This document shows positions 42,305-54,784 of a stretch of DNA of 64,000 nt, piece after piece (the first letter of the stretch is position 1; every line of letters begins with the position of its first letter). Under the pieces are notes generated by a model, which saw only the letters and a program-made list of their open reading frames with translations, had not been told where the DNA came from and did no database searches. Both the position numbers and the translations under genes were made by a program. This DNA comes from Ceratotherium simum simum (taxonomy: Eukaryota; Chordata; Mammalia; Perissodactyla; Rhinocerotidae), in contig NW_004454178.1 in the NCBI RefSeq assembly GCF_000283155.1, positions 737,888 to 801,887 of the forward strand, written 5' to 3'.

Positions 42305-43510
42305 CAATATATTTTCCCCCCAACTTTTAATTTTGAAGAATTTTACAGCTACAGAAAAGTTGAAAGAATAGAACATTGAATGTCTATGTATTCTTCACTA
42401 GATTCACCAATTGTTCACATGGTGCCATGTTAATGTTATCCTTCTTTGACTGTATATTGTCTGTATCCTCATTTTTCTTCTCAACCATTTGAAAGAGAAG
42501 TTGCAGACATCATATTTCATCTCTAAATACTTCATCTTGTTTAAAGACCCAGACATTCTCATAACCACAATACCATTATCAAAGCCAAGAAATTTAACAT
42601 TTATTCCATAATATCATCTAATATACAACTCATATTCAGACTTCCTCATTTGTCCCCCAAATGTCCTTTATTGCTAGTTTTTTTTAATCCAAGGATCAAT
42701 CAAGGTTGCCATGTTTCTTTCGTCTCTCTTAATTTAGTAGAGAGCTCCTACCTTTTTTTTTTCTTTCATAACATCAATGTTTCTGGAAATTCTACCAGGT
42801 GTCTTGTAGAATATTCCACATGATGAAGTTTTTGTTTGTTTCCTCATGATGATATTCAAAAAAGATATTTTTGGAGGAAAATAGGTAATATTTGGACTTT
42901 CTAGCAATTAATTGTTAAAAGTACCTTTCTCCCTGTATAATGAAGAGAGAAACTATGGGTGACACTTTGAGGTCGTGGGAATATCCTGTCTCCTAATGAC
43001 CTTTCACCCAGTACTTTCAGCATACATTCATGAGTCTTGCCTGTGTTCGTTGTTATATTGAGGATGCAATGGTGATTTGAAAAACATTTAATAATTCTTT
43101 CTACTCTTATTGACTAGAATTCTTCTCGAAAGATGACTTGTCCACATTCCCCACCTTCTCTAGGGCTCTCTCTCTGTCTCCATCTCTCCCTCTCCCCTAT
43201 TAGAGCGTCTCTATAGACTCATGGATTTTCTTCTATTCAGTGTCTTATAATCTCAGTGCTGTCATTATTATATTTGATGCCTAAATTATCTCACAGTTGG
43301 CCACTGGGAGCCCCTCCGAGACAGCAGTAGTGTCCTTTTGACAAGCCCCATTAATCCCCCAGCAATGCCCTGCTTTCCGGTGCAACAAGATGTCCAGGGA
43401 CGCTGTACTTTCCCTGCCCCAGACCTGGGATCACCCACTCTTTTCCAAGAAGTTCTGGTTCCTTTTAGTGATAAATGGTATTTAAAAACCAAGACTGGGA
43501 TGTCGTTGCT
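42305..43510 (-). mobile_element. Old L1M-type 3' region, antisense
   Basis: Antisense phrases known from old mammalian L1 3'UTRs run in order: 'acagaaaagttgaaagaat', 'tagattcaccaattgttcac', 'ttcatcttgtttaaagacc', 'gttggccactgggagcccc', 'tgccccagacctgggatcac' and 'ggttccttttagtgataaat'. The opposite-strand open frames at 43286-43631 lie mostly in this element and are not genes. The strand is inferred from the T-rich left edge. Confidence 0.78.
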
Positions 43511-44860
43511 TCTAGGACACAGTGAAGTAATTGATGTGAGAGTACCTAGTAAGATAGAAAGCTCCACACTGTCGCCGTTGTCATTAGAGTCATCAGACAA
43601 GCATCAGTTTCTCTGGAGCAGTGCTGAATAGCAGCACCAGTATGAGTCTCCCTGTGTTTAGAGCGTAATTAGGAGACACAGGGCACATGTGACGGGGGGG
43701 GGGGGGGGGGTGGGGAGAAAAATAAGCCAGCTTTGTCAGATACAATGTGAATCCTTGTCTTACGGCTCCAAGAAAGTATTTAGAACAGAAGAGAAGACCG
43801 TGGACTGTGTTCTTACCTTTTCCTGAAGTTGCTTTGTTATTAGTACTTCAGATAGAAAAGCATCAAGTATTTTATTTTGTGGGTCAGTGGTAATTTTTTT
43901 AGAAAATGAAACATTCATCTGAAAAATGATGAGACAGAAATGTGTGATTTTTTCTGTTTTTACCTTTCTTACATTTATTTAGTAGGTTCTAACAGAACAG
44001 GGAAATTTAAAGAATTCTGAGATTTTTAAAAGTTGCAAATATGTAACTTCTTTTATTTTCCCCAGTGGATGTCGTACCTAGGTTACATTTAAGGAGTTAA
44101 CGTGGTGGCATCTTTGAATTTCTTTGTAGGCAAATGGATTGCTGTGGGTTTTGCTTCCTGTGACTTTATTACAAATAGAGAGCCTATGTATTTGTCTATA
44201 AATTCATTTTTAAGATTCACACTAGAAATATCATTTGGTTTAATTTCCAGGCTTTCCTGCTTGTGCTGCATCTCTTTATACTCTCAAATTAAAACTTTTT
44301 AATGACGTTCTGCTCTAAGACCATAGATTATGATAAATTGGACAGAGGACAGAGATCGGTAAACAGGTGATGTTTAGCATCTCATTAATTCCAGGGAGGG
44401 AAAGCACAATAGCCCAGATGTCCAGGAAACAGCAATTCTTTTCTTTTTAGCTTTGCCAGGACTATTTCTTCTGACCGTGGTGGCAAAGGCAGGGATGACG
44501 CTGGGGTAAGGAAGACGCACAGAGACCCAATGCTTTTATAAGTCCTCTTTTCACAGGAAGCCAGGCTGAAAAAGGAAAAGAACAAAAGGCATGTGATGGT
44601 ATGGTCCATGTGGAGTGTCCTTTATTTCTCTACTTGCGGTTTTGGGTAAAATTCAGAGAAGGGATGCTGAATGCCCTTGTGTCTGGTGGGCGGGCTGGGC
44701 TAAGCGAGGGAGGTGATTGGGTTTGATGGGTCTGTTTCAGTTGTTTCAAGAACTCCTCGTTTTCCAATACTGAACAGAGTGAGCTACTCCCATAAAGAAT
44801 TCCAAACATATGCAGGAAAATTTAGGCTCCTGGAGAAATTCACTGTCTGGTTCATGAAGG
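43511..44860. other. No gene seen
   Basis: Apart from the G-run at 43694, this is AT-rich sequence with short frames only. A GC-richer spot at 44640-44760 has no further signal. Confidence 0.4.
43694..43715 (+). repeat. G17 homopolymer followed by TGGGG
   Basis: Seventeen uninterrupted G, then T and four G. Long poly-G is rare in mammalian DNA, is prone to slippage, and can form G-quadruplexes. Confidence 0.9.
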
Positions 44861-44864
44861 CTCT

Positions 44865-45045
44865 TCAGTTTGCTAGCAGTTTGTCCTTGGAGAAGTTATC
44901 TAACCTCTCTGTGACTGAATTTGCCCACCTTTAACATGGAAGTAATAAAGAACCTTCCTTATAAGGTCCTATTTTATGTGTAAAGTGCTTAATATAGTGT
45001 AGGCAATACTAAGCACCCCACAAACATTAGCTCATCTTGTTATTA
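44865..45045 (+). mobile_element. MIR SINE, sense
   Basis: 'gtccttggagaagttatcta', 'acctctctgtgactgaattt', 'gtgtaaagtgcttaatatag' and 'acaaacattagctc' follow MIR core and 3' order. Confidence 0.8.
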
Positions 45046-45254
45046 TTTACATATGCCTTAATAGAAATATTAAGAAAATAATATCACTTCTTATCAATAT
45101 TAAAACAATCCAGCCAACAAATGGATCAAACACTCAACCTTCAAACTAATTTTATAACTTTATTTTGTTATTGGTTTCTTTAATTTTAGAGGTGTAATAT
45201 TTTTAAAGACTTTTATGCCTCTCTTATTACCCAGATCCGCCAACTCGATACAAG

Positions 45255-45440
45255 ACGCATTGATGAAGGACCTGCTATGGCTGGTACTCTACTAGCTGCT
45301 GGGACACAAAAATATAACACAATAGTTGTCCTCAGGTGGCTAACTCTGGTGGGGCAGACTGTTGTATAAACAAAGAAATGTTATTTGGTTTGATAATTAC
45401 TGTTACAAGATACAATGGAGGTATAAACTTGTGAAAATTA
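45255..45440 (-). mobile_element. L2 remnant, antisense
   Basis: 'ctagctgctgggacacaaaa', 'caatagttgtcctcaggtgg', 'ggggcagactgttgtataa' and 'actgttacaagatacaatg' resemble the antisense L2 3' region. Confidence 0.55.
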
Positions 45441-45444
45441 AGGA

Positions 45445-46290
45445 ATTCCTTAGACTGTAGAGTCATGAAAGATAAGCAGATGCTCCCCAAGTTAACAAAG
45501 CTGCAATGAACTTTCCAAAATGAAAATAGCAAATAACTTGGATTAGTGACCAGAAATATTTTTAAGTCAGTATGCTTTAACTTTAAAGCAATGATCTACA
45601 CATAAGTGATTCTGAAGATTATATTTAAGAATTTATCATAATGTCCATGGCTTGAAGTACTGTTAATTTGTTTATTTTCCCTGGGCACCTTGTAATTTAA
45701 AAGAATAAAATATCACTTTCTCCTTTCAGCTAGAGCACATAAGTCTCAAAGGTCCCTACATACAGGGGTGTCTCTAGCTTAAAAAAAGAGCTGATGCAAA
45801 CAGCATCTATATGAAGCACCGAAAAGCTGAAACCAGTGCTTCAGAAGACCAGCAGTGTTCCAGACTAGCTCAAGGACTAAAGCACGGAACCTTTTATTCT
45901 TTGACTCCTCAACTAGCCTTAAAATATAAGGCAGTTTTTGAAAATTTAGGACAGATTTCATTTAAAAAAAAATCTTTAATGTTAGTTATCCGCACATCTC
46001 AAAATAAAAAGTCTTAAGCAATGAGTTGCTGAAATTGTTTTTGGATATTCCATTGCTCCCTGGGTTATTATTCGTATTATTGATTCAGATTATTCATGTT
46101 ATTGATGTGGACTCATTGTCAGAATTTCCAGCTGGAGGACTGGGATGCTAAACATTAACCCCTGCAAGGCCTTTAACCATCTCCCTGCTGTAGGAACAGT
46201 TTAGGTTACACTCAGAATATGTAAGAATGCAGAGTAGTAGGAGGTAGTGGAGTTTCTTGTTTGTTTTTCGAGTGTAATTTTAAAAGCATA
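45445..46290. other. No gene seen; AT-rich sequence
   Basis: Opposite-strand open frames at 45779-46017 overlap and are unconvincing. No repeat named. Confidence 0.4.
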
Positions 46291-46294
46291 TCTG

Positions 46295-46490
46295 TAGCCA
46301 GATATGAACTGAGTTCATACCCAGTGGTTTAATCGACCAGTATCCTGGTTTCCTCATTTATAACGTGAGGATAGCGAGAGTAACTACCTCACCGAGTTGC
46401 TATGAGGATTAAATGACTTAAAATAAATAAATGCTCAAAAAAGTGCCTAGTCCTTAGTAAGCTCCTGATACAAGTTTCTCATTATTATCT
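46295..46490 (+). mobile_element. MIR SINE, sense
   Basis: 'gaactgagttcatacccag', 'cctggtttcctcatttataa', 'gttgctatgaggattaaatg' and 'gtgcctagtccttagtaag' match MIR. Confidence 0.8.
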
Positions 46491-46628
46491 AGAGACCCTT
46501 GGGCACAATCTTCCTTCAGAGGCCATCTGGATCCAGTTCCCCACCCAACCTCCATCCCAGCCCAGCATAGCTCTCTAGCTCGTGGCGGAATCTCTTAGCA
46601 TCTCAAACTAAATCAACGTGGGCCTGGA

Positions 46629-46663
46629 ATTCCCAAGTTCTGAAATCAGTCCCAAGTTCTGAA
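46629..46663. repeat. Small tandem duplication
   Basis: 'tcccaagttctgaa' occurs twice, about 20 bases apart, with a short intervening segment. Confidence 0.7.
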
Positions 46664-46901
46664 GACCACATTCATATAAGACGTGGGCATATGCCCTTGT
46701 GGGTGCTGGCATGTTGTCCCCACATCACTGATGGAGCTTTTGTCTTTACTCAAGTTAAAACCCTGTGAACGCTGAAGTATTGTTGCACTTTCATCTTCAT
46801 AAACAGATATCTCACACACCTTATAGGTGCTTTGCAGTTGAGAGAGTAAGCTTTTTTCCATGGTTGCCAGTTCATAAGCACCAAGTACAAAACTTGCACT
46901 A

Positions 46902-47165
46902 GGGCCGGCCCGATAGTGTAGTGGTTAAGTTGGCACACTCCGCTTCAGCAGCCCGGGGTTCACAGGTTTGGATCCCAGGCGTGGACCTACGCACCGCTTG
47001 TCAAGCCATGCTGTGGCAGGCGTCCCACATATAAAGTAGAGGAAGATGAGCACAGATGTTAGCCCAGGGCCAGTCTTCCTCAGCAAAAAGAGGAGGATTG
47101 GCAACAGATGTTAGCTCAGGGCTAATTAATCTTCCTCACAAAACAAAAAATAAAAAAACAAAAGA
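46902..47165 (+). mobile_element. ERE2-type SINE, sense, with target-site duplication
   Basis: Starts 'gggccggcccgatagtgtag'. Box B is 'ggtttggatccc'. The body has 'gccatgctgtggcaggcgtc', with two tail modules ('gttagcccagggccagtc' and 'gttagctcagggc') and an A-rich tail. 'aaaacttgcacta' (46889-46901) and 'aaaatttgcgcta' (47166-47178) flank it with two differences. Confidence 0.94.
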
Positions 47166-47179
47166 AAAATTTGCGCTAA

Positions 47180-47685
47180 GATGATAGAAATATGGCAAGA
47201 ATGTTAAAGACGACGTTATGATTTTATGAGCAGTATTTCAGTATTTGTAGATTTTATTTAAAGTATATGTCATAAATACAATCTTGGAATTCTCTTGGTG
47301 TCTTCATTTGGCTCTTAACAGTCAACGTGAATGAAAGTCAGTTAATCTTTAGTGTCCTTTGAGTATTTTTTCTGAATGTTACTTGTTATTACTGATTGTA
47401 GCCAATGAGGAAGGAATGATAGGAAAGAAAAAAATGAACAGAAAAATTAAAGGAAACAATAAAATAAGTCATGCTCTTTAAAAGTGCATTTCTAATTTTA
47501 ATATAATCTTTAATTATAGAAGACGTGGTAATTCACTATGCTTGTTCTTGGCACAAATTCATATTCATGGAGTCTGACTCCTCACCCCTCTTTTTTCGGA
47601 GCCCCTCTTGGTTTCATTGGGACAAAACACAATACCTTTGCATTTGTTGAGGAAATAATTTATCCCGTTTTTTTTAATCCTCTGT
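47180..47685. other. No gene seen; AT-rich sequence
   Basis: Nothing recognised in this stretch. Confidence 0.4.
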
Positions 47686-47689
47686 GGTA

Positions 47690-47860
47690 CTTTTTTCAAA
47701 CTGTATTCCATGAACCAGTGGCACCAGAATCACCCGGGGTGCTTCATAAATACACAGCAGACTCAAGGCCCCTCGGGACTTCTGGATTGAATCGCGGGGA
47801 GGTGAAGCCAGCACAGTTCCGTGGAGTCCAGAAGAAAGGGGGTGAGCCACAGCCGTGGTT
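47690..47860. mobile_element. Possible MER5-like hAT fragment
   Basis: 'ttcaaactgtattccatgaa', 'cagtggcaccagaatcaccc' and 'gggacttctggattgaat' resemble the MER5/MER20 group ('tctcaaactgt...catcagaatcacctggg'). The ends are not clear. Opposite-strand open frames (47538-47942, 47674-47976) cross it and show no product. Confidence 0.45.
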
Positions 47861-47960
47861 TCCACTTTCACAGTCTCCCCCCAACAGGTGGTGCGGGGGG
47901 AGTGATGGCAGGGTCTCATTTCATAACCCCTTGTTGTTGTAGTTGATGGTGGTTGTGTTT

Positions 47961-50900
47961 TGAACCACAGGTGCAAAGGTTGGAGTTCTTCATGCTCTTC
48001 ATTTTGGGGGACACGTGATCATCAGAACATGAAAGTCCCTTTTCTTGCTTCACGTTATTTCCATTTTTCCCTTTTATCTCCAACTTCCATTTCCATCCCC
48101 TCTCCCCTCATACCCTCATTGCAATGTGCTTCATGTAAATCGGCCCTTGGTAGAGATGCCGTTCTGTATGCCTTTTTCATTCAATACTGTTGTGTGTTCA
48201 CCTGGTTTGAGGCTACTAACAGCTGCACAGGACCCCAGGACCCCTCTGCCACCTTTGACTTGTCCATGCCCCTCGCCATGAGCACCTCAGTTGTCCTCAA
48301 CTCACACCATCGTGTACCCGAGTTCACTCACCTCACGGAGCTTCACCACTGGACCCATTCACTTGTAGTCAGGCCTCAAGAATACTCGCACCGTTTTCCT
48401 TCATCTCTTATTAAATCCAGACTTTAAAAATTCTTTCTCGTTGATGATGTCCTAATAAGCTGGTTGGATAACATGTATTGGGAGGAACTGCAAACTCAAT
48501 GGAAAATGTCTTTCAATAACATTGTAGAATGAGTTTTATCTGGATTTCCTTTAACCAGCTGCTTCCAGCTGTGATATATAAGTCTTTAAAAATATCAGTC
48601 TTAGGTAGTGCATCCTAACCCAAAGTTGTTTTCTTTTTCTTACATTTGTCATACAATTTTGTGATCCATCTCTCCAGGACTGTGGCTCTTTGTTTACTAA
48701 GTTATTTAGAATGTCTGACAGGGAGTCACAGATCCATCTTCGCTAGTAGAAAACATGTGTCCTATGCTAGAGGGCATCATTTCTTAATGAAATATGCACT
48801 CTTGATGCAAAGGTCACAATCTAAGACTATTTTCTCCTCTTACTTGCCTATGTGCAGTATCAGGGACTCTTGATCAAAATGCTCTCTTTGAATCTTTTGT
48901 CTGGCTGCACAGATGTTAAAAAGAAAATTATTCTGAGCGAAGATATTTTACGTGAGTAATCAAGCGTTGAACCTAAAGAAGAATGCAGCCAGCCAGTCAA
49001 TGGTGATGCAATGCTCTTTGTCTGTTTTTCACTCTCCCTTGCTCAGACTACTGGCTGTTCACCTCCAGGCCATAGGCACATTGAGGGTGACATTCTCTCT
49101 TTCCAAAATAATCCCCATGATAGGATGCCTTTAATTTGTGCCGTTGATGGGATTGAACTGAACTGATTTGCATATCATCAATACACGTGAGTCCTGAGTA
49201 GAGGCCCAACCATCCAAATTAAAATATTCCCTGTCAAGGACTTGCTGTGTCTAGCAAATTCTGGAGTAACGCTGATTGCAGGTGGGTGGTAAATATTGGT
49301 GCTGTTCAAGATTTATAAGGCTGCACTGGAGGGCACATGAAACTTAAGATTTCTTTAGAACAATGTCCCTGTTTAAAACTACTCTCGTTCAGACCCAGCT
49401 GGGCACACAGTAATGCCAGCCACTGAATAAGATCTTTCAAGTGCTTCACCCTCCTCACCTGTCAGACTGGCTCCCTGGCTAATAGATGAAACCCTGTTTG
49501 CTTCCAAAGCTCCTGGTCCTCCAGCTCTTCTCCACCTCTCTCCCATCTTTTTACTTTTCCTTGTGATTTCAGCGTCTTAACCCTCCCAACACACACCCTC
49601 AGTGTTCATTTACTTCTTTCTTCAGGCGATGCACGAATAGCAATAGTCAATATTAGCGTTTCTCTGCTATTTTATCATCTTCACTCCCCCCGTTTTTTTT
49701 TTAGCTTTTCCTTATAAAATAAGTTTCTCTTTCATCACACTTGGCTTTTAATAGAATGTCCTGACTGCCAGTTTCTCAGGTCTCCCCTTTGTGCATTCTT
49801 TGAGCATTTAACACCGGTCTCCCTTCCGCTTCTCTCATCAGCCAGTCAATCGCGCATTTTGTTGAGCAGCTCCAAATTAAAATATGAAATTATAAGAAAA
49901 TTATAAGCAACGTTTTGCCATCTAGAAAAACCTGTCATTGAGGTACCTCCTGCTCTTTTCTAAATGGGGTCTGTGTGATTACAGGCATTTCAGCAGCATT
50001 CTATTCTCTTTTCTTTATCTCGTCAGTTCTACTGGGTTCAAAATACATAGATACCATGCTGTAGTGCTATGCACAATGACCACAATAACCACATATTTTT
50101 CTCACCATTTCCAATTGCATTTTTTCTAAGTCAATATCCACAAACAAAATTATTCATTGTGCACCAATGCAGAAAGACTTTACCAGATATTGTAGAAAGA
50201 AAATGGTGTGAAACACATGGAGTCTGCCCTCAGCCAGCATGAAACCAGAACTCTAGGTAAAGGAAAGTCTGACTAATGGTTCTTCAAATATTTTCCTCTT
50301 TCCTTGACCGTACTCCCCAGACTTTCCAGTAAAAAGGAGAAGCAAAAGTTGGAAAGGGGTAAGCAAAGCAAGAGAGTGGGAGAGGAAATTTAAAAAACAC
50401 AACAAGAATGTGGCAGTTGAAAACAGTTAGTGGTGCTAGAGGTGTGGACGTTTCTCTCCCAGGAAGATTTCATTGGCTCGGATACTTACAATGGCTACTT
50501 TTGCAAGGAGTGTATTTTCACAGTCCATTTTAAATATAAATCACAGTAGATGGAATGTCTAGAAAAAATGTTTGAGATTTTTTTCCAGAACATTAAAAAA
50601 AAATTCTGATTTCTTCAATCACGTGTTTGCTATTAGAAGCAAAAGGGGAAAAAAGTCCACAAAACTGCGGAAACTGATAGTTTAAGTTCAAATATTGCCA
50701 TCTAGAATCCTTCCCACATAAGCTCTTTCTAGCCAAGTTGATGGTCCTGTTGAGTGAGAAAGAGTATTCATATATAGATATCGATCATATATAATATTTC
50801 CTTTAAATTTAAAGGCCCATGTGTCTTTTATCTAGAGTCTTGTGTAGCTTAGAAATCTGATGATGGATGAAGCATAAAAGTGCCCCACTCTCTATGATGG

Positions 50901-52325
50901 TGCCCGTTTCTGTTCACAAAAGGGATTTGATATCCTCATCATATTCTTTGCTTCCAGTCAATAGGATTTTGGACTTTAGTGCACTTTTAGATGTACCATT
51001 GAATGTATTCTAAATATTCAAAGTATGTGTCATTCTGACAAACTGTTTTATTTAGACTATCCATAAATAAATACCCACATTGCTAATTAATGTTCTGCCC
51101 TCATCTCTACTGTCCCCCTAGGACAAGGACCAGAGGGAGAGGAGCAATAGGGACTAAGAACCTCTATAAGCAATTCTTGGTGGCTGTCACTCTAGAGTCT
51201 ACTCTCCCCTGAACAGCAGAGAGAGGAAGTATGGATTTCATAAATGTTTGGAATGTGGATTTCAGCTATTCACAAAATAAATTTGTTCCCTTAATAGATA
51301 CATTTTCAGAAATCATTCCACATATGACATGGCATTTATTACACCATCACAGTAGACATTTTATGATGTGAACTATAAATTTTAGGCACTGAAAGAAAAT
51401 GCTGCAGGAGCTTGCAAGATGTAAACCTCTTCAGAAGAATCTGGTGATGCTGAGGTTCAAGACTGCCTCATTCAAGTAGAAGGGCGCTAACTGACCTCTC
51501 AAGTACTGCTCGCTCTCTGATTCTACAAAGCTGCTGAGTATTGAAGGGATGACAGAGATTTAGGATATTGAGATATCTTAATCTTCAAAGCTTAGAAAGC
51601 AGTAAACAAAATAACCCGTTAGCATTTTTCAAAAAGAAATCGGAATTTTAGATCTAATCTCATGCAATGTAGTGTTTGATTTTGTGCCGTTATCCTGCCT
51701 TCTGTTGAATTGTAGTGGTCCCACTTGTGGAGACGTTAGATAAAATGAAGGTTCATTTCTTGCTTCCAGGAAGCTCAGCCAAGAAATTCGTAACTCCTGA
51801 TGAGGATTCTGCCTGACTGGCTGCTAAATGAAAATTTTATTGAATGAGAATTCTTCAACACTAATTCTCATAATTTTCTTTCATGGCTTGCCCATTTCTC
51901 CTGTAAATATGGTTTCCCCAGCTGGTTGTATCTCCAGTAGTGAAAGAAAGCAGTTCGTATCAACTTTTAGGTAATTGGAAAGATGAAGATAAACATGCAA
52001 GTTATCACTAAGGATTCATGAGCATGTAAAAAAATTGCTAGAACTTTTGTAAAAACAAATAAACATAGATAACTATTGTTAAAAATCTGAAGTAAAGGGA
52101 GAGATACTTAAAATAGCTCTAAGTGTACCAAAGATTGAAAGCCTAAAACTTGTATATTTAAATGATTAACCAAGACACAACCTAAATGAAATACATCACG
52201 TGTTTTGTCTAGTAATTTCTGAAACTAAATATACTCAACTGTTTGAGCTCAGAATTCAGATTTTTTAGGAGATAATTCATGCTTTTTATATGAGTTTTAG
52301 TGTTATACTTTGAATTATTCATGCA
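47961..52325. other. Long stretch with no recognised gene or repeat
   Basis: A GC-richer, pyrimidine-rich part lies at 48050-48420, open on the plus strand for 155 codons (47960-48427) and also in a second frame. I recognise no domain. The rest is AT-rich with short frames. There is a pyrimidine-rich patch at 49440-49760. Confidence 0.4.
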
Positions 52326-52329
52326 TGCA

Positions 52330-52660
52330 TGCTTGCATGAGTTCAATGAATATTTATTGTGTACTAGTTATAGACCAGGCCCAGTTCTAGGTAGCTGGGA
52401 TATGTTAGTGAGCAAAACAGGCAAAGAGCTTTGCCTTCATGGAGCTTACAAGTGAATGAGGAGAGACGGACAATAAAGAATAAACATAAATAAATTATAT
52501 AGTATATTAGAAAATGATAAGTATTATGCAAAATAGGATAAAGGAGACTGGGAATGGGAATTGCAGATTGCAGTATTACATGGGAGGATCAGGTTAAGCC
52601 TCATTGAGAAGATACTATTTGAGGAAAGACCTGGTGGAGGGAATGGAATTATTTGGAAGA
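52330..52660 (-). mobile_element. L2 LINE remnant, antisense
   Basis: 'caatgaatatttattgtgta', 'ccaggcccagttctaggtag', 'gagcaaaacaggcaaagag', 'ttcatggagcttacaagtg', 'gagacggacaataaagaata' and 'gaggaaagacctggtggag' give the antisense L2 3' order over about 330 bases. The preceding CATG-rich run (52320-52340) replaces the usual tip repeat. Confidence 0.7.
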
Positions 52661-52664
52661 AAAG

Positions 52665-53260
52665 TGTCCCACACCCAGAATTTAACTATAAATAAATTTA
52701 AGTTAATTTAAACAAGACATGCATTACATAATACGATATTGATATAATGTTTTCTGATGTAACCTTTAAGATTCACCATGGTATTTATTGCTAACTTGGT
52801 ATAATAAAATGACGGTAGTGATTGACCATGTAAGACAGGCATTTTACTATTATAATCTATACTTTTAAGACTTAGGTTTCAACAAGATGTTTAAAAACAT
52901 ACATAATAAACCCAAATGGTCAAACAGTGAAGTTCTTTAAAAAAACATGAGCGTATATCTCACACCTTTGACTCTATATTCTCTGCCAAAAATAGGCCAG
53001 ATAAATAGTAAATAAAATTATAGTGTCTTCCTCAACTACAGGAATGCTTGTGTTCACACAAAGACATCATTTACATATGAACTGATGGAATCTGAAATGA
53101 TTCTGAAAGTAAAAATTCTTGTATCTAATACTATCCGTTATGTGCCCCTGGAGTAATACATAGTCAATCTTAAAGCGCCTGTTGTAGAACAATGGAAAAT
53201 TCTTAGTTGTATGTTTTATTTCTCTCTTCCTCTTCTGATACCTTAGTTAGGCTGAATTAG
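52665..53260. other. No gene seen; AT-rich sequence
   Basis: Nothing recognised. Confidence 0.4.
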
Positions 53261-53264
53261 AAAC

Positions 53265-53450
53265 TACCTCAGAAGTCCAGAGATTGAGTTTCTATGCCAC
53301 CACCTACCAGCTGTGTGTCCTTGGCACATAACTAAACCTCATTGGACCTATTTCCTCAACTGTAAGATGGAGGTTCATAACTCTCAGAGTTATTGAATAA
53401 AATAATGTGTTTAAAGAGGTTGGCACATTATAGATACTTAATCATTTATA
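53265..53450 (+). mobile_element. MIR SINE, sense
   Basis: 'caccacctaccagctgtgtg', 'ccttggcacataactaaacc', 'tttcctcaactgtaagatgg', 'gttattgaataaaataatg' and 'gaggttggcacattataga' match MIR order. Confidence 0.85.
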
Positions 53451-53469
53451 TTAGAATCATGTCTTATGC

Positions 53470-54145
53470 TTTTTTCATTGGTCAATATTAGAATAAATAG
53501 CTGAATATAAACAACTGAAGACCAGCCCAAGGCCATATGTACTATCAGGCATTATAGTACCATGGTGATTTTTTTTTGGTGCCATGGTGATTCTGAGAAA
53601 GGAAAGAGCTTTGTGGCACTGTCTGCTGGGGGAGTTCTGGAAGCCATTGTGAAAGAGGGCAGAACATTAAATGGACCAAACAGGAAGTATAAGATTTGGG
53701 TTGGAAGAAAAGAAGTAGATGATTTCTAAAATAAACTAGTGATTATGATGAGCGACAAAGGGCAAGGGATTTGTGTGAAAGGAAGATTATTCAAAGCACC
53801 TTACCTGTCCATTCTTCTGTCGTAGTGTGGTTCAGTACGTGTTCCTACAGACATTTTCACTTGTTATATTCCTAAGATACACATTTTACTACACGGCTTT
53901 TTACTGCGTGGTTTTTACCTTACAGATGCCTATTTATTAAAAGCCCACGTAAAATGTCCTCTCCCTTCTGAAGAAAACAGCCCCTTACAACGTGTTATTT
54001 AACAAACATATGATCATCATGGGGCCTTCACTTATGCAGCCACGGTTACATGGGACATTTGCAAAATGTATGTTCATACCAGAACCCTTTTGCATAATGT
54101 TCACTATAGATCCTAAAATTTGTTGTAAACAAAGAGTTTCTAAAC
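53470..54145. other. No gene seen
   Basis: Includes a near-tandem pair of 'ccatggtgatt' at about 53562 and 53582, separated by a T-run. Nothing else. Confidence 0.4.
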
Positions 54146-54149
54146 CAAT

Positions 54150-54780
54150 GGCACCATATTATCTATTATTGTTGATGTTATTATTATTACTGAAGTATAA
54201 CATACCTTGATAAAGTACTCACATCTCAATGGTACACGCCCCCATGTTGTTGCCACCTACATCAAGAAGGCATTGTACTTCTTCCCAGTCAATACTGCCC
54301 TCCATCTTAATCCCCACAGGGGTAAACGTTATTCTAACTTCTGTCTCTGAATATTAGTCCTGTCTGGTCTTGAAGTTCTTATAATGGAATAATGCAGTGT
54401 GGGCTCTTGTGTCTCTTGCTTCTCTTACTCATCATTACGCTGTGAGACTCATCTGAGTAGTTGCATTTGGCAGTAATTCTTTTTCATTCTTTTTTTTCCT
54501 GTGTAGTAACCCGTTATATGAATATACCACAATACATTCTGCTATCAATGAGCATTTGAGTGGTTTTCAGTTTTATGCTGTTATGAATAAAGCTACTGAG
54601 AACATTTTTGTAAATGTGTTTAAGTAGACCCACGTACTCAGTTCTTTTGGTTATAGACCTAGAAATGGAATTACCGGGTCATAAGGCAGACATACATTTA
54701 GCTTTACTGGGTATTACCAAGCAGTTTTCTGAAGTGGTCAGACTAGTTTACACTCCCACCAGCAATGTGTGACAGTTTTA
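54150..54780 (-). mobile_element. L1M-type LINE 3' region, antisense
   Basis: Antisense phrases 'attactgaagtataacatac', 'ctgtctctgaatattagtcc', 'gagcatttgagtggttttca', 'gctgttatgaataaagctac', 'ggaattaccgggtcataagg' and 'cactcccaccagcaatgtg' are standard antisense L1 3'UTR/ORF2-end segments. Old and 5'-truncated. Confidence 0.85.
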
Positions 54781-54784
54781 GTTT

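Noticed and set aside
43286..43631. Opposite-strand open frames of 97 and 104 codons
   Set aside because: They lie mostly within the antisense L1M 3'UTR.
47960..48427. 155-codon open frame in a GC-richer block
   Set aside because: A second plus-strand frame is also open. The peptide is low-complexity in S, P, H and T and unrecognised. Better explained by pyrimidine-rich composition.
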